From Caldisericia bacterium (lineage in GTDB: Bacteria; Caldisericota; Caldisericia; JAAYUI01), in contig JAGOOO010000001.1 of NCBI GenBank assembly GCA_017992475.1, positions 180,893-244,892 on the forward strand: 64,000 nucleotides of DNA. Reading direction: 5' to 3'. The notes under the pieces were generated by a model. It did not search any database. It was not told the DNA's origin and saw nothing but the letters and a program-made list of their open reading frames with translations. Below, in pieces: positions 27,511-38,230 of the stretch. Position 1 is the stretch's first letter. Each line of letters begins with the position of its first letter. The position numbers and the translations under genes were made by a program.

Positions 27511-28507
27511 AAGCGCTCCTGATCCTCTTTTCAATCTCGGCCATCATTTCTGGCTTCTGGGATATGGTCATCTTGGCGTTGTCACGTCCCTGGCCAAGTC
27601 TTTCCCCATCAAACGAGAACCAAGTTCCGGATTTTTCAATAATGTTCAGATTGACTCCCATGTCCAACAACTGGGATTCCCTTGATACACCCTGACCAAA
27701 AACAATCTCGAAGTCCCCAGACAGATATGGTGGGGCAACCTTATTTTTCACGACTTTGCATTTCACCATCGTTCCAACAATTCTGTCGCCGTCTTTTTGG
27801 CTCTCGCCCTTCCTTACTTCCACCCTGACAGAAGAGTAGAACTTCAATGCCCTCCCACCAGTGGTTGTTTCAGGGTTCCCAAACATCACGCCTATCTTTT
27901 CCCTGAGCTGATTGATAAATATGCCACAAGTCCTGCTCTTGCCCATTACACCGGCCAGTTTCCTCATGGCTTGTGACATGAGCCTTGCCTGAAGGCCAAC
28001 AACAGAGTCACCCATTTCGCCCTCAAGCTCTGCCCTCGGCACAAGTGCCGCGACAGAGTCCACCACAAACAGGTCAATTGCTCCTGATCTTGTAAGTATT
28101 TCTGCTATTTCAAGGGCCTGCTCACCTGAATCTGGCTGGGATATGATGATGTCCTGGAGGTTGACGCCAAGGCGCTCGGCATAAGAAGGATCAAGCGCAT
28201 GCTCTGCATCAATAAATACTGCCTTCCCACCCATCTTTTGCACTGAAGCAATAGTTGTGAGTGCGATGGTTGTCTTTCCAGAGCCTTCCGCGCCATATAT
28301 TTCAATTATTCTACCTCTCGGGAACCCGCCGACGCCAAGGGCGATGTCCATCGATAAAATGCCGGTTGGAATGGCCTCTACGGCCATTCTTCCATGGCCA
28401 TCACCCAGCTTCATTACGGTGCCTTTTCCAAACTGCTTTTCTATGGAGGCTATTGCCGAGTCTAAAGCTTTGTCCCTTTCGGTTTTTTCAGGTATCTTTT
28501 CGCTCAT
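27467..28507 (-). CDS. recA: RecA recombinase
   Basis: This is a 346-residue RecA. Walker A is [10 protein letters not shown], Walker [11 protein letters not shown], with the L1/L2 loops around [22 protein letters not shown]. It carries out strand exchange and SOS co-protease activity. No LexA-box-like sequence is recognised since the gene is internal to an operon: it overlaps thpR by four bases and recX by 44. Confidence 0.98.
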   Translation of the reverse strand: MSEKIPEKTERDKALDSAIASIEKQFGKGTVMKLGDGHGRMAVEAIPTGILSMDIALGVGGFPRGRIIEIYGAEGSGKTTIALTTIASVQKMGGKAVFIDAEHALDPSYAERLGVNLQDIIISQPDSGEQALEIAEILTRSGAIDLFVVDSVAALVPRAELEGEMGDSVVGLQARLMSQAMRKLAGVMGKSRTCGIFINQLREKIGVMFGNPETTTGGRALKFYSSVRVEVRKGESQKDGDRIVGTMVKCKVVKNKVAPPYLSGDFEIVFGQGVSRESQLLDMGVNLNIIEKSGTWFSFDGERLGQGRDNAKMTISQKPEMMAEIEKRIRSAYGMAPQGQPHSEEK

Positions 28508-29046
28508 CCCAGCTCCTTTGACCAGAGAGGCTCGTATGTTGGCCCCGAATTTGAAAGAATTGACTTAAAAAATACCACATTTTTAAAAAAAAGCTCGCCT
28601 TGCGGCGGTGGTGGAAGTTCTACAACAGTTTTCACAAAATCAAACGACTCCCTGATCCTGCCCAAAGTCAGGTGTGGCACAAACATCCTCTCTTCAAGCG
28701 GAAAACCAAATTTGTTGCAAACAGCATCTATTTTTTGCGCAACCTCAATACACATTGGGCTTTCAAGACCAACCCAGAGAACCCTGGGTTTCCTGAGGTT
28801 TGGAAAACCACCAAATCTGGAAAGCCTGTACGGGATTTTTTGAAAAACCATTCCTTCAAGTTCAACAGATATTTTCTGCGCAATACTCTCTTCAGTGTCT
28901 CCAAGAAATTTCAATGTAAGATGAAAATTTCCTTTTCTTGTCCAGCTTGCGCTTGCGCCAGAGCTCTTGAGCACAGGCATTATTTTATCAATATACTCCA
29001 GGATTGAAGCATCAAGTCCGAGGGCAATAAATGTTCTAATGGCCAA
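28504..29046 (-). CDS. thpR: RNA 2',3'-cyclic phosphodiesterase
   Basis: This is a 180-residue 2H phosphoesterase (ThpR/LigT). The two catalytic motifs HLTL (about 42-45 and 125-128) are intact. It opens 2',3'-cyclic phosphates at RNA ends. It overlaps rimO by 11 bases and recA by four; the thpR-recA pairing is seen in other bacteria. Confidence 0.92.
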   Translation of the reverse strand: MAIRTFIALGLDASILEYIDKIMPVLKSSGASASWTRKGNFHLTLKFLGDTEESIAQKISVELEGMVFQKIPYRLSRFGGFPNLRKPRVLWVGLESPMCIEVAQKIDAVCNKFGFPLEERMFVPHLTLGRIRESFDFVKTVVELPPPPQGELFFKNVVFFKSILSNSGPTYEPLWSKELG

Positions 29047-30343
29047 CTTTCACACCTCCAAGATCATAAGGCGAGAAAGAATTTACCTTGACGTTTACAA
29101 CATCACCCCTCTTGATGTTTGCGCCTTTCACTGAAACTGTCCCGTCAATCTCAGGGGCATCAGCCATAGATCTCCCGATTGCCGTGTCCTTGCCGATGCC
29201 ATCAATGATCACAGGTAACATCTGTCCCTTAAGCCTTGAGTTGTTTTCAAGCGATATCTCGCTTTGAAGGGCCATCAGGGTGTTCCAGCGATAGCTTGCA
29301 ACCCTCGAAGAAATCTGTTTCATTTTGTAAGAGAGGGTGTTTTCTTCTGGCGAATACTTGAAAACCCCGAGCCTGTCAAACATTGTTTCCCTAACAAAAG
29401 AGGCGAGTTCATCAAAATCCTGCCTGCCTTCACCAGGGAAACCGACAATGATTGATGACCTCAAAATGGCATTCTTGAATGAACCCCTGATCGTTTTAAT
29501 GAGTAGGCGAATGTCGTCTTTTCCTGGACTGAGTCTTCCCATTGCCGAAAGAATCTTGTCGTTTATGTGCTGGAACGGGATATCAAAATATGGAAGCACT
29601 TTTTTAACAGTAAAGGCCGCAAGGACATTTTCCGTAAGGTGCATCGGGTTCAGGTACATCACCCTTATCCACTCAATGCCACCAATTTGCGAGAGCTCCT
29701 CCATCAATTTCTTCAAATCATAAGGGTCTTTGGCGTCAAGCCCGACAATGGAGGTGTCTTGTGCAATGATGATGATTTCCTTGACGCCAATTGAAGCAAG
29801 CGCCCTTGCCTCAAGAACGAGGTCTTTAAGTTCAAAACTGTGGTAGGGGCCCCTTATTGAAGGAATAGTGCAAAAAGAGCATTTATGGGAGCACCCCTCG
29901 GCAATCCTTAGATATGCCACATGGGGCAGTGTCAGCTGGAGTCTTGGGAGCGGTGAGCCCTGTGGCGCATGGACAGCAGATCTTTCAAATGCAAGTGATC
30001 CATTGGCCGCCAGTGCAGCAAGGTCGTTCTTGCCAGTGCCGAGAAAAGCATCAATTCCCTTATATTTTTCCTTTATCTGTTCCCCAACAAGCTGGGGAAG
30101 ACAGCCAGTCACAACAATACGCTTTATTTTGCCGGCCCTTTTGAGCTTGATAGCATTTTTGATCGTTTGTTCAGATTCTTCCCTTGCGTCTCCAATAAAA
30201 GAGCATGTATTTATGAAAAGAATGTCGCAATCCTGATCGCCAAGGACTATCTCATAGCCCTCTTTTGCAAGAGAGGCCATCATCTGTTCGGAATCCACCA
30301 GGGCCTTTGGGCAACCAAGACTGACAAGCCCGACCCTCGTCAC
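29036..30343 (-). CDS. rimO: Ribosomal protein S12 methylthiotransferase RimO
   Basis: This is a 435-residue radical-SAM methylthiotransferase that modifies an Asp of ribosomal protein S12. It has the UPF0004 N-terminal domain with Cys residues in SLGCPK, NTCSF and VTGCLPQ, the radical-SAM triad in CSHKCSFC (CxxxCxxC), and a C-terminal TRAM domain (about 370-432). GTG start with GGAGGAAG upstream, overlapping the lon stop by four bases. Confidence 0.95.
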   Translation of the reverse strand: MTRVGLVSLGCPKALVDSEQMMASLAKEGYEIVLGDQDCDILFINTCSFIGDAREESEQTIKNAIKLKRAGKIKRIVVTGCLPQLVGEQIKEKYKGIDAFLGTGKNDLAALAANGSLAFERSAVHAPQGSPLPRLQLTLPHVAYLRIAEGCSHKCSFCTIPSIRGPYHSFELKDLVLEARALASIGVKEIIIIAQDTSIVGLDAKDPYDLKKLMEELSQIGGIEWIRVMYLNPMHLTENVLAAFTVKKVLPYFDIPFQHINDKILSAMGRLSPGKDDIRLLIKTIRGSFKNAILRSSIIVGFPGEGRQDFDELASFVRETMFDRLGVFKYSPEENTLSYKMKQISSRVASYRWNTLMALQSEISLENNSRLKGQMLPVIIDGIGKDTAIGRSMADAPEIDGTVSVKGANIKRGDVVNVKVNSFSPYDLGGVKVGH

Positions 30344-32697
30344 TTCTTCCTCCGCGGGGTTTGGTGCTTTATGGCAATTTTGATGACGTCAAAAACATTT
30401 TCCACAAAAACTATTTTTATCTCGGAGAGCACATCCGCCGGTATTTTTTTACTGTCAGCTTCATTGTCTTTTGGCAAGATGACAGTTTTAATACCATAAC
30501 GGTGTGCGGCCAGGACTTTTTCTTTCACTCCACCAATTGGAAGAACAGAACCTCTCAGGGTTATCTCTCCGGTCATTGCAACATCTGATCTGACAGGCAA
30601 ACCTGAAATTGCAGAAACAAGCGAGGTTATTATTCCGATTCCTGCGGACGGGCCATCCTTGGGGATAGCACCTTCAGGGAAATGTATGTGTATATCGGTT
30701 TTGTCAGCGCTGTAAGATTCTGGAAGGCCAAGCTCTTTCCTGTGGCTCCTCACAAATGACATGGCGGCTGTTGCAGATTCTTTCATTACATCGCCAAGCT
30801 GGCCAGTGAGTATCAGCTTTCCTGAGCCCTCCATCAGTGTGCATTCGATGAAGAGGACTTCACCGCCATTTTCTGTAACGGCTAGTCCCGTGGCAATTCC
30901 AACTTCGTCCTTCTTGAGCTGGACATCGGACTTGAATATCGGAACATCAAGATAATCTGAAAGATTCTCTGGGAGTATTGTTGTTTTCTCCAATTTACCA
31001 GTTTCAACCTTGTTTTTAGCCACCTTGCGCATGATCGAAGCAATCCTGCGTTCGAGAGTCCTGAGGCCAGCTTCCCTGGTGTAAAGTCTTATCACACCGT
31101 CTATTGTTTCATCCGGCAATTCTACATCATCTGCAGTAAGGCCATTTTCCTTTAGCTGCTTTGGTATGAGGAACTTCTTTGCAATATGGATTTTGTCATA
31201 CTGGGTGTAACCAGGGATTGTGATGAGCTCCATCCTGTCGAAAAGAGCTCTGGGAATAGTGTGGGAAACATTGGCAGTTGTCACAAAAAGCACGCCTGAC
31301 AAATCATAGGGAATTTCCAGGTAATGGTCGGAAAATGCAGTATTTTGTTCAGGGTCAAGTGCCTCAAGTAACGCCGCTGTAGGATCTCCCCTGAAATCCA
31401 GCCCTACCTTGTCAATTTCGTCCAGCAAAAAAACTGGGTTTGAGGAACCTGCAAGCTTTATCCCCTGGATTATTCTGCCTGGCAAGGCACCAACATAAGT
31501 GCGCCTGTGTCCTCTTATCTCGGCCTCATCCTTTATTCCACCAAGAGAAACTCTTACAAATTTCCTGCCCATTGCCCTGGCAATTGACTTTCCAAGCGAG
31601 GTCTTCCCGACACCTGGAGGGCCAACAAGGCAAAGAATGGGGCTTTTTGCTTTTGGGGACAACTTTCTGACTGCGAGGTACTCGAGAATCCTTTCCTTGA
31701 CCTCATCAAGGTCATAATGGTCTTCATCAAGTATCTGTTTTGCCTGCTTGATGTCTATGCAGTCCTCGGTTTTTACTTCCCAGGGGAGCGAGAAAATCCA
31801 ATCCAGATAGTTTCTTACAACAGCTGCTTCTGCCACCATTGAGGGCATTTTCTCAAGTTTGTCCAACTGCTCATTTACGGCTTCTACAACATAGGTGGGA
31901 AGATTTGGTCTTCCTTCAAGCTTCTTTTTGAGTTCGGATATGTCATTTGAAAATTCGGAGCTGGACTCTCCAAGTTCTTTCTGGATGGCTTTGAGCTGTT
32001 CCCGTAGGTAAAATTCCTTTTGGGTTTTGTCTATCTTGTTGCGTACTTCAGATTCTATCTTGTTCTGGATATTGAGGACTTCAAGCTCGGAGCTGACAAG
32101 ATCAATGAGTCTGGAGAGCCTGTCTCTGGTTGGCTCTATGGAGAGAATTTCCTGCTTTTCTGATATTGAAAGCCCGATGTTGGCGGCAACTATGTCAGCC
32201 ATCTGGTTTGGTTCTTCAATTTCGGAGAGGCCAAGGAGCATCTCCGGGAGGAGCCTCTTGTTTATCCTGAAATATTCATCAAACTTTCCGGTAAGCACCC
32301 TCATGAGCGCCTTGATTTCCGGGGTCATTTCAAAAGTTTCAATAAAAGGCTCAACTACAGCTTTTGTAAATTTTTCGCCATCAACAAATTTCTTGATTTT
32401 TACTCTTCTAATGCCTTCTGCAATGACCCTGAGGTTTCCATCCGGCATTTTTTGCTGGAGCTGCAATATTTCACAGCCAACACCAACATCATAAAGATCG
32501 CTGGCGCCAGGTTCATCAACCATTTCAGATTTTTGCGTACAAACCACAATCATCCTGTCATTGGCATAGGCCTCTTCAACCGCGGCCACTGATCTTTCCC
32601 TTCCAATAATCAAAGGGACGGTCATTCCGGGGAACATGACGAGGTTCCTCAGTGGTACAAAAGGAGCTTCAGTAAGCTCCCATTTTGACCCAGGCAT
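30340..32697 (-). CDS. lon: Lon ATP-dependent protease
   Basis: This is a 785-residue LonA protease. It shows the N-terminal substrate domain, the AAA+ module (Walker [16 protein letters not shown], Walker [11 protein letters not shown]) and the protease domain with catalytic Ser in [10 protein letters not shown] and Lys in [12 protein letters not shown]. It degrades misfolded and regulatory proteins. It shares one base with the clpX stop (TGATG). Confidence 0.98.
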   Translation of the reverse strand: MPGSKWELTEAPFVPLRNLVMFPGMTVPLIIGRERSVAAVEEAYANDRMIVVCTQKSEMVDEPGASDLYDVGVGCEILQLQQKMPDGNLRVIAEGIRRVKIKKFVDGEKFTKAVVEPFIETFEMTPEIKALMRVLTGKFDEYFRINKRLLPEMLLGLSEIEEPNQMADIVAANIGLSISEKQEILSIEPTRDRLSRLIDLVSSELEVLNIQNKIESEVRNKIDKTQKEFYLREQLKAIQKELGESSSEFSNDISELKKKLEGRPNLPTYVVEAVNEQLDKLEKMPSMVAEAAVVRNYLDWIFSLPWEVKTEDCIDIKQAKQILDEDHYDLDEVKERILEYLAVRKLSPKAKSPILCLVGPPGVGKTSLGKSIARAMGRKFVRVSLGGIKDEAEIRGHRRTYVGALPGRIIQGIKLAGSSNPVFLLDEIDKVGLDFRGDPTAALLEALDPEQNTAFSDHYLEIPYDLSGVLFVTTANVSHTIPRALFDRMELITIPGYTQYDKIHIAKKFLIPKQLKENGLTADDVELPDETIDGVIRLYTREAGLRTLERRIASIMRKVAKNKVETGKLEKTTILPENLSDYLDVPIFKSDVQLKKDEVGIATGLAVTENGGEVLFIECTLMEGSGKLILTGQLGDVMKESATAAMSFVRSHRKELGLPESYSADKTDIHIHFPEGAIPKDGPSAGIGIITSLVSAISGLPVRSDVAMTGEITLRGSVLPIGGVKEKVLAAHRYGIKTVILPKDNEADSKKIPADVLSEIKIVFVENVFDVIKIAIKHQTPRRKK

Positions 32698-33947
32698 CAG
32701 GCTGTCCTCTCAAGAGACATCTCTGCCCCATCAGAGTCAATTAGAATGGGTGATTTTATTCCTTTTGCCGCATTGGCATCAACAATGCACTTTGCAACTG
32801 TTTTCATTGAGGGCAAAGAGTAGAGCACATCAAGCATGATGTTTTCAAAAATTCCCCTCAGCGCCCTGGCGCCTGTTCCAAGCTTTTTTGCCCTCTCGGC
32901 AATCGCCAGCAAGGCATCCGGAGTAACAACAAGCTGGGCACCCTCTGCTGCAAGAATTGTTTCGTACTGCTTTACTAGGGAATTTCTTGGCTCCACAAGT
33001 ATCCTTGCAAGTTCATCAGTGCTGAGATCTGAAACACTCGTTACAATCGGAAAGCGGCCAACAAATTCCGGTATCATGCCAAACTTGATCAAGTCGTCAG
33101 GAGTGACCTGGGAAAGCAGTGATGATTCCTCAATCTGTTCAACCGGTTGCCTGTTATATCCTACTTGCCTTTTGCCAAGCCTATTGGCGATTATTTTTGG
33201 GAGTGATTCGAACATCCCGCCAATAATGAAGAGTATCTTTGTTGTATCAACCTGTATAAACTGCTGTTGGGGATGTTTTCTTCCACCCTGCGGTGGAACA
33301 TTGCAAACGGTCCCTTCAACCATTTTCAAAAGTGCTTGCTGAACGCCTTCGCCAGAAACGTCTCTTGTTATTGAAGGGTTCTCAGATTTTCTTCCTATCT
33401 TGTCTATCTCGTCTATATAAACAATGCCGACCTGTGCAGCATCAACGTCCCAGTCCGCCGACCTGAGGAGTCCAAGAAGGACGTTTTCGACATCTTCGCC
33501 AACATAGCCAGCTTCGGTGAGTGTTGTTGCGTCTGCGATTGCAAAAGGAACGTTGAGAATTTTTGCAAGTGTTTTTGCTATCAAGGTCTTTCCTGAGCCA
33601 GTTGGTCCAATGAGCATAATATTGGATTTTTCAACCTCAACGCCGGTTGATTTGAAGCCAAGCACAGAACGGTAATGTTTGTAAACTCCAACAGATATGA
33701 CTTTTTTGGCCTGGTCCTGGCCAATGATGTGGCTGTCGAGTTTTTTGTGTATCTCCTCTGGAGGAGGAACATGACCAATGCGCCTTTTTATTTTGCGGGT
33801 CGACTCGTCCTGCAAAAGCTTTGAGCCAAGATTGATGCAATTTTCACATATCAGGGCACCATTGCCCTCCATCCCGCGAACACCAATAGACAATGGCTGT
33901 CCACAGAAAGAACAGATTTGTTGCTTATCTTTTTCTTCTTCAGACAT
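32697..33947 (-). CDS. clpX: ClpX unfoldase
   Basis: This is a ClpX of about 416 residues: N-terminal zinc-binding domain (CSFCGQPL ... CENC), AAA+ module ([15 protein letters not shown]), pore-loop YVGEDV and the sensor/loop region toward the C-terminus. It feeds unfolded substrates to ClpP. I took the ATG at 33945-33947; an in-frame TTG four codons earlier is possible. It overlaps clpP by eight bases. Confidence 0.97.
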   Translation of the reverse strand: MSEEEKDKQQICSFCGQPLSIGVRGMEGNGALICENCINLGSKLLQDESTRKIKRRIGHVPPPEEIHKKLDSHIIGQDQAKKVISVGVYKHYRSVLGFKSTGVEVEKSNIMLIGPTGSGKTLIAKTLAKILNVPFAIADATTLTEAGYVGEDVENVLLGLLRSADWDVDAAQVGIVYIDEIDKIGRKSENPSITRDVSGEGVQQALLKMVEGTVCNVPPQGGRKHPQQQFIQVDTTKILFIIGGMFESLPKIIANRLGKRQVGYNRQPVEQIEESSLLSQVTPDDLIKFGMIPEFVGRFPIVTSVSDLSTDELARILVEPRNSLVKQYETILAAEGAQLVVTPDALLAIAERAKKLGTGARALRGIFENIMLDVLYSLPSMKTVAKCIVDANAAKGIKSPILIDSDGAEMSLERTA

Positions 33948-34539
33948 TTTGCTTGCCAACTGACTCTATGACCTTGTCAACGAGCCCGTACTCTACGGCT
34001 TCCTGTGACTCCATGAAGAAGTCCCTTTCGGTGTCTGCCTGGATTTTGTCCAATGGCTGGCCTGTATGTCTGGCAAGAATTTCGTTGACAGCCTTCTTCA
34101 TCCTGAGCATTTCTTTTGCCTGTATTTCAATGTCTGTTGCCTGGCCCTGCGCACCACCTGCGGGCTGATGGATCATTATTCTGGAATGTGGAAGAGCAAA
34201 ACGCTTCCCTTTGGCGCCTGAAGCCAGGAGAATAGCTCCCATCGAGGCAGCTTGGCCAATGCAGATCGTTGATACTGGTGCAGAAATGTATTGCATGGTG
34301 TCATAAATGGCAAGGCCAGATGTTATCACACCGCCAGGAGAGTTGATGTAAAGGCTGATTTCTTTTTTGGGATCTTCGGCATCGAGATAGAGCAACTGGG
34401 CCACTACAGAATTGGCTGTTGCATCTTCGATCATTTCGCCGCCAAGAAAAATTATGCGGTCTTTAAGGAGTCTGCTGTAAATGTCATATTGACGCTCACC
34501 GTAACCGGTTTGCTCAATAACCCACGGAACAAGATTCAT
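33940..34539 (-). CDS. clpP: ClpP protease subunit
   Basis: This is a 199-residue ClpP serine peptidase. The nucleophile Ser is in GQAASMGA, the His in MIHQPAGG, and the Asp lies in the later helix region. AGGTG precedes the ATG. It forms the tetradecameric chamber used with ClpX, encoded next. Confidence 0.98.
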   Translation of the reverse strand: MNLVPWVIEQTGYGERQYDIYSRLLKDRIIFLGGEMIEDATANSVVAQLLYLDAEDPKKEISLYINSPGGVITSGLAIYDTMQYISAPVSTICIGQAASMGAILLASGAKGKRFALPHSRIMIHQPAGGAQGQATDIEIQAKEMLRMKKAVNEILARHTGQPLDKIQADTERDFFMESQEAVEYGLVDKVIESVGKQNV

Positions 34540-34547
34540 GGTTCACC

Positions 34548-35810
34548 TCACTGTTTTTCTGTGAGCTGAACCTTCCCCATCAAATACTCGACGGTTTTTC
34601 TTCTTCTGATAATTCTGGCGAGGTTTTTCCTGACCTGCTCATCGTTTTGGTCTATGGCCGGTCTTCTCGCATCCTTCATTGCCTTTGAGATTGCTGCAAT
34701 TTCCTGGTCAATCTCTTCTTTTGAAACTTCAATGGAATTTTCTTTTGAATAGTCGTCGAGTATAACATCCAACTTGGCTTGGTTTGTTGCTTTTGGGGTT
34801 AGTTCAGCCCTGAGCTGCTCCTCATTGATAGCTCTTTTTTCCATGTACATTTCAAGTGTGATGTTCTTTTTTGAAAGGTCCCTGGCGAGCTTTTCAATTT
34901 CATCATCAACAGATGATTCAACGAGGTTTTCTGGCAACTCAATATTTGTCTTTTCAAGTAAGGCCTTGGCTATCATGGACTCAATATACTCCTCTTTGGC
35001 GTCCTTTGCCTGTTCAAGAAGCTCATTTTTTACAATGTCCTTCAAGGCCTCAACGTTTTCAACATGTAGTGTCTTGGCGAAATCATCATCAAGATTTGGC
35101 AATATTCTTTCTTTTATTTCGCCTATATTAATCTCAATTTCAACAGGTTCTTGCCCAGAAGAAATCTCGGCCATGACTCTTTTTGTATCACCCGATTTTA
35201 CACCGACAAGATTTTTGTCAAAATCTTTGACAAAATCTTCCATCCCGACTTCTACAAGTTCTTCTTTTTTCCTGTCAGATGCTCTTCCATCTGTGATAAC
35301 AGACCACTTGAAATAAACAAAATCACCCTTTTTGGCTTTTCTGTCCACAGGGGCCATTGAAGCGTATCTGCCTCTGATGTTATCGATGGCTTTTGTCATA
35401 TCTGTATCGGTAACATCAAATTTTGGAACTTCAATAGCAACTTTGGAAGGGTCTGCAAGCTCATAATCCGGGATAAAAAAGATTTTTATTGTAAGATTGA
35501 GTGGGCCATCACCTTCAAAAGAATCAACTTCAAAAGTTGGACTTCCAACAACTCTGATTGTTTTTCCTGAAAGCATTTCTTTGAGAGCTTGCCTTGCAGC
35601 AATCTCCGTGAAATCTTCTTTCATTGACTCAATGCCAACGTGCGTGGCGAAAATCTTAAAAGGGGCTTTGCCAGGTCTGAATCCGGGGATCTTTATCCTT
35701 GAGACATTATCTTTGTATACCTGTTCAAACCCTTGACTCACCTCATCAGGGGTGAAGGTGGCCTTTCCAACTAGAGTTGTCCGGCCCTCTGGATTTGTTG
35801 TTATTTGCAT
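34548..35810 (-). CDS. tig: Trigger factor
   Basis: This is a trigger factor of about 420 residues, the ribosome-bound chaperone. The ribosome-docking signature is seen as VSRIKIPGFRPGKAPFK near residue 35, followed by a PPIase-like middle part (about 150-245) and the helical C-terminal domain. The tig-clpP-clpX-lon order is the common one. I chose the ATG at 35808-35810; a GTG two codons upstream is also in frame. Two tRNA genes lie 15 bases upstream on the same strand and probably share its transcript. Confidence 0.95.
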   Translation of the reverse strand: MQITTNPEGRTTLVGKATFTPDEVSQGFEQVYKDNVSRIKIPGFRPGKAPFKIFATHVGIESMKEDFTEIAARQALKEMLSGKTIRVVGSPTFEVDSFEGDGPLNLTIKIFFIPDYELADPSKVAIEVPKFDVTDTDMTKAIDNIRGRYASMAPVDRKAKKGDFVYFKWSVITDGRASDRKKEELVEVGMEDFVKDFDKNLVGVKSGDTKRVMAEISSGQEPVEIEINIGEIKERILPNLDDDFAKTLHVENVEALKDIVKNELLEQAKDAKEEYIESMIAKALLEKTNIELPENLVESSVDDEIEKLARDLSKKNITLEMYMEKRAINEEQLRAELTPKATNQAKLDVILDDYSKENSIEVSKEEIDQEIAAISKAMKDARRPAIDQNDEQVRKNLARIIRRRKTVEYLMGKVQLTEKQ

Positions 35811-35825
35811 GTTCACCTAAAACTT

Positions 35826-35900
35826 TGGAGCGGAAGACGGGACTTGAACCCGCGACATCCACCTTGGCAAGGTGGCGCTCTACCGCTGAGCTACTTCCGC
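35826..35900 (-). tRNA. tRNA-Gly (GCC)
   Basis: A full cloverleaf reads on the minus strand with acceptor GCGGAAG/CTTCCGC, anticodon loop CTTGCCAAG giving GCC, a T-loop TTCAAGT and an encoded CCA. It lies between tRNA-Leu and tig. Confidence 0.97.
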
Positions 35901-35912
35901 GCCGCTATTTTT

Positions 35913-35998
35913 TGGTGCGAAGGGCGGGACTTGAACCCGCACAGGTTTAACCCTACTGGATCCTAAGTCCAGCGCGTCTGCCATTCCGCCACCCTCGC
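35913..35998 (-). tRNA. tRNA-Leu (TAG)
   Basis: A class II tRNA with a long variable arm (about TAGGGTTAAACCT), acceptor GCGAGGG/CCTTCGC, anticodon loop CTTAGGA giving TAG, and an encoded CCA. It is the first gene after the promoter at 36032-36059. Confidence 0.96.
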
Positions 35999-36031
35999 GC
36001 ACGAACCTTACTTTCAAACTACGAGTTTGGT

Positions 36032-36059
36032 AGTATAGCAACAAAAGTTAACGAATCAA
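36032..36059 (-). promoter_or_regulatory. Promoter of the tRNA-Leu/tRNA-Gly/tig operon
   Basis: On the minus strand TTGATT (36054-36059), a 16-base spacer and TATACT (36032-36037). It overlaps the last codons of the acetyltransferase-like gene and lies about 34 bases before tRNA-Leu. Confidence 0.65.
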
Positions 36060-37021
36060 GGGGTGCTTGATGCAACTTTTTCGGAAAGAGAGGACCAGGC
36101 GTCATCGCTGGCAAGCAAGATTGCATCTGGTTTGAAGAAGGCCTGAACCAATCCAAGATTACTAAAAATCCTTATTTCCTCGCCCTTGAACATGGGGACT
36201 GTTGTTCTTATTGTTTTTACTTCTTTTTTAATAAAACCGGACAATGACGAATGGACAAGTTTTGCCATTATTTCGGCAGATTTGGGAATTGGCATGCAAC
36301 CGAGTGCAAGAATTTCCCCATACTCTCCTCTATCAATCGCAAGAACTGCACCAGCAAGTCTGTTGCCCCTCAATGCCATAAATGAAATTGAGCCATCAAC
36401 CTTGCCACCAGAGGTCTCTTTTTGCTCTAGAAGCCACCTATATCGTGGTTCCCTCTCAGGAAGTTCTTTGACTATTTCCAAGTCTCCGAGATCTGATGTT
36501 GCAATGACCTGGGAAGCCTCATTTTCAAACTCTTCTCTCCAGGGGGAGATAGTTATTCCATCTATATTTGGAACTTGAGGAAGCTCACCTTTTGCCCATA
36601 TCATTTCAATTTGTGGCTGGACCATAAACCCAAGAGAAATCAGCGGCCTGGAAATATAATCTTCTTTACCAAAACAGATTGACTTAAATTCGATCACTTC
36701 AAGGGGGGACTGTTTGACAAGCTCGCGATAACACTCACGAACCATTTCACTTACAATTAATCCTCTTTCAGGATCATCCACGATCAACGTCGAAACGATG
36801 GAGCCAACTGTTTCTTTCCTGCTAACGCACATATATCCGACAAGTTTTGGGCCTTGTATTGCAGTTATTACGATATCAACAGATTTGATTGGCTCGCGGA
36901 CACTCTGCTCAATTATCTCGTTTATCTCACCCGAAAATGAAAGATCTGAAAGTTCCCTGTGGGCAAAATCGAGAATCCTTCTTTTATTCCCGTCCCAAAC
37001 TGATATTTGTGTTTGTTTCAT
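36056..37021 (-). CDS. Tandem GNAT-like acetyltransferase domain protein
   Basis: This 321-residue protein has two halves that each resemble GNAT N-acetyltransferases. The N-terminal half has VGSIVSTLIVDDPERGLIVSEMVRECYREL (about 75-105), like the acetyl-CoA-binding strand-helix; the C-terminal half has FMALRGNRLAGAVLAIDRGEYGEILALGCMP (about 208-238). Substrate unknown. It stands alone between two tRNA groups. No signal peptide or membrane helix is seen. Confidence 0.55.
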   Translation of the reverse strand: MKQTQISVWDGNKRRILDFAHRELSDLSFSGEINEIIEQSVREPIKSVDIVITAIQGPKLVGYMCVSRKETVGSIVSTLIVDDPERGLIVSEMVRECYRELVKQSPLEVIEFKSICFGKEDYISRPLISLGFMVQPQIEMIWAKGELPQVPNIDGITISPWREEFENEASQVIATSDLGDLEIVKELPEREPRYRWLLEQKETSGGKVDGSISFMALRGNRLAGAVLAIDRGEYGEILALGCMPIPKSAEIMAKLVHSSLSGFIKKEVKTIRTTVPMFKGEEIRIFSNLGLVQAFFKPDAILLASDDAWSSLSEKVASSTP

Positions 37022-37029
37022 CTAATTTT

Positions 37030-37105
37030 TGGTGGGATGCACAGGACTCGAACCTGTAACCGCCTGATTAAGAGTCAGATGCTCTACCAATTGAGCTAGC
37101 ATCCC
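37030..37105 (-). tRNA. tRNA-Lys (CTT)
   Basis: Cloverleaf on the minus strand with acceptor GGGATGC/GCATCCC, anticodon loop ACTCTTAAT giving CTT, T-loop TTCGAGT and encoded CCA. Last of five clustered tRNA genes. Confidence 0.97.
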
Positions 37106-37116
37106 GTTTTGGTTCT

Positions 37117-37190
37117 CGCGCCTAGCAGGAGTCGAACCCGCAACCTTCGGATCCGAAGTCCGTCGCTCTATCCAGTTGAGCTATAGGCGC
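37117..37190 (-). tRNA. tRNA-Arg (TCG)
   Basis: Cloverleaf with acceptor GCGCCTA/TAGGCGC, discriminator G, anticodon loop CTTCGGA giving TCG. No CCA is encoded. An Arg tRNA with TCG is unusual where bacteria mostly rely on ACG. Confidence 0.93.
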
Positions 37191-37196
37191 AACAAG

Positions 37197-37270
37197 TGGG
37201 CCTAACAGGATTTGAACCTGTGACCTACGGTTTAGGAAACCGTCGCTCTATCCAACTGAGCTATAGGCCC
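37197..37270 (-). tRNA. tRNA-Arg (CCT)
   Basis: Cloverleaf with acceptor GGGCCTA/TAGGCCC, anticodon loop TTCCTAA giving CCT (reads AGG). No CCA encoded. AGG is a frequent Arg codon in this window. Confidence 0.96.
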
Positions 37271-37288
37271 GTTTGTACAATTTTCAAC

Positions 37289-37362
<74 letters not shown>

Positions 37363-37371
37363 ATACATAAA

Positions 37372-37448
37372 TGGTCGGGGCGAGAGGATTCGAACCTCTG
37401 ACCTTTTGGTCCCAAACCAAACGCGCTACCAAACTACGCCACGCCCCG
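37372..37448 (-). tRNA. tRNA-Pro (TGG)
   Basis: Cloverleaf with acceptor CGGGGCG/CGCCCCG, anticodon loop TTTGGGA giving TGG, encoded CCA. First gene of the five-tRNA transcript. Confidence 0.97.
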
Positions 37449-37483
37449 ATGTCCCGGTTGCAAAGTTCCGCAACAAGAAAAGA

Positions 37484-37511
37484 ATTATAATTGTCTAATG
37501 TTTAATTTCAA
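37484..37511 (-). promoter_or_regulatory. Promoter of the five-tRNA cluster
   Basis: On the minus strand TTGAAA (37506-37511), a 16-base spacer and a perfect TATAAT (37484-37489), about 36 bases before tRNA-Pro. Confidence 0.75.
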
Positions 37512-37513
37512 GT

Positions 37514-38230
37514 CTATAAGCCTAAGCGTTCCTTTATCGTCTTTTCAAGTGCGTTTGTTTCAGGATCGGACGCGTCAAGCATGCCAACTTTCTCAACAAT
37601 CTGGTTTCCCTTGTCATCGAGTAAGGTAAAATTGGGGATACCCTGTTGAACAAAGACACCACCGACTTTCCCACCACTGTTGTCCCAGAAAACATTATAT
37701 CCTATTCCTTCTTCTGTGGCGAAAGTTCTTGCCTTTTCAAGATTTTCTTCTGAATCTATATTGATTCCAATAATCACAAGCCCCTTGTCGCCGTATTTCT
37801 TCTGCCAATCAAGAAGCACAGGAGTCGAAGCACGACATGGTGAACACCACTGTGCCCAAACGTCTATGAGATAAAGTTTACCACCGAGTGAGGTTAGTTC
37901 CTTTTCAAAACCTTTCTCATCAAACCAAACTACGCTTTTTGACAAGCCGTCAGTTTTTGCCAATGAGACTGGAGAAAACCAGTATGAATTTTGAGTCTTG
38001 GCACCAGATGGCTTTGCAAGATCGATTATTTCTTTCGGGTTTAAACCCTGGTTTTTATCTATATCTGTCTGATTCTGGTCAGATTGTTTTTCTTCCTGGT
38101 TGTTTTTAGGGAGTTGTTGTTCTTGCTGTGCTGGCATCTCATCGATAATAATCTCTCTCTGCGGACCACAAGAAGCAGCAAAAAAGACCGCCACAAAAAG
38201 GGCGATTATCATAGCTATATTTTTTCTCAT
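37514..38230 (-). CDS. TlpA/ResA-like thioredoxin-fold lipoprotein
   Basis: This 238-residue lipoprotein has a signal peptide ending in AASC (Cys21), a Gln/Glu/Asn-rich linker (about 23-62) and a TlpA-type thioredoxin domain with redox pair WCSPC (Cys129, Cys132). It should act outside the cytoplasmic membrane on disulfides, for example in cytochrome or envelope protein maturation. Its start overlaps the preceding propeller gene stop by four bases. Confidence 0.9.
   Translation of the reverse strand: MRKNIAMIIALFVAVFFAASCGPQREIIIDEMPAQQEQQLPKNNQEEKQSDQNQTDIDKNQGLNPKEIIDLAKPSGAKTQNSYWFSPVSLAKTDGLSKSVVWFDEKGFEKELTSLGGKLYLIDVWAQWCSPCRASTPVLLDWQKKYGDKGLVIIGINIDSEENLEKARTFATEEGIGYNVFWDNSGGKVGGVFVQQGIPNFTLLDDKGNQIVEKVGMLDASDPETNALEKTIKERLGL

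Noticed and set aside
27511..27534. Longer recX start
   Set aside because: AGGAG lies five bases before the ATG at 27510 and would be inside the longer coding region; the extra residues are not part of the family fold.
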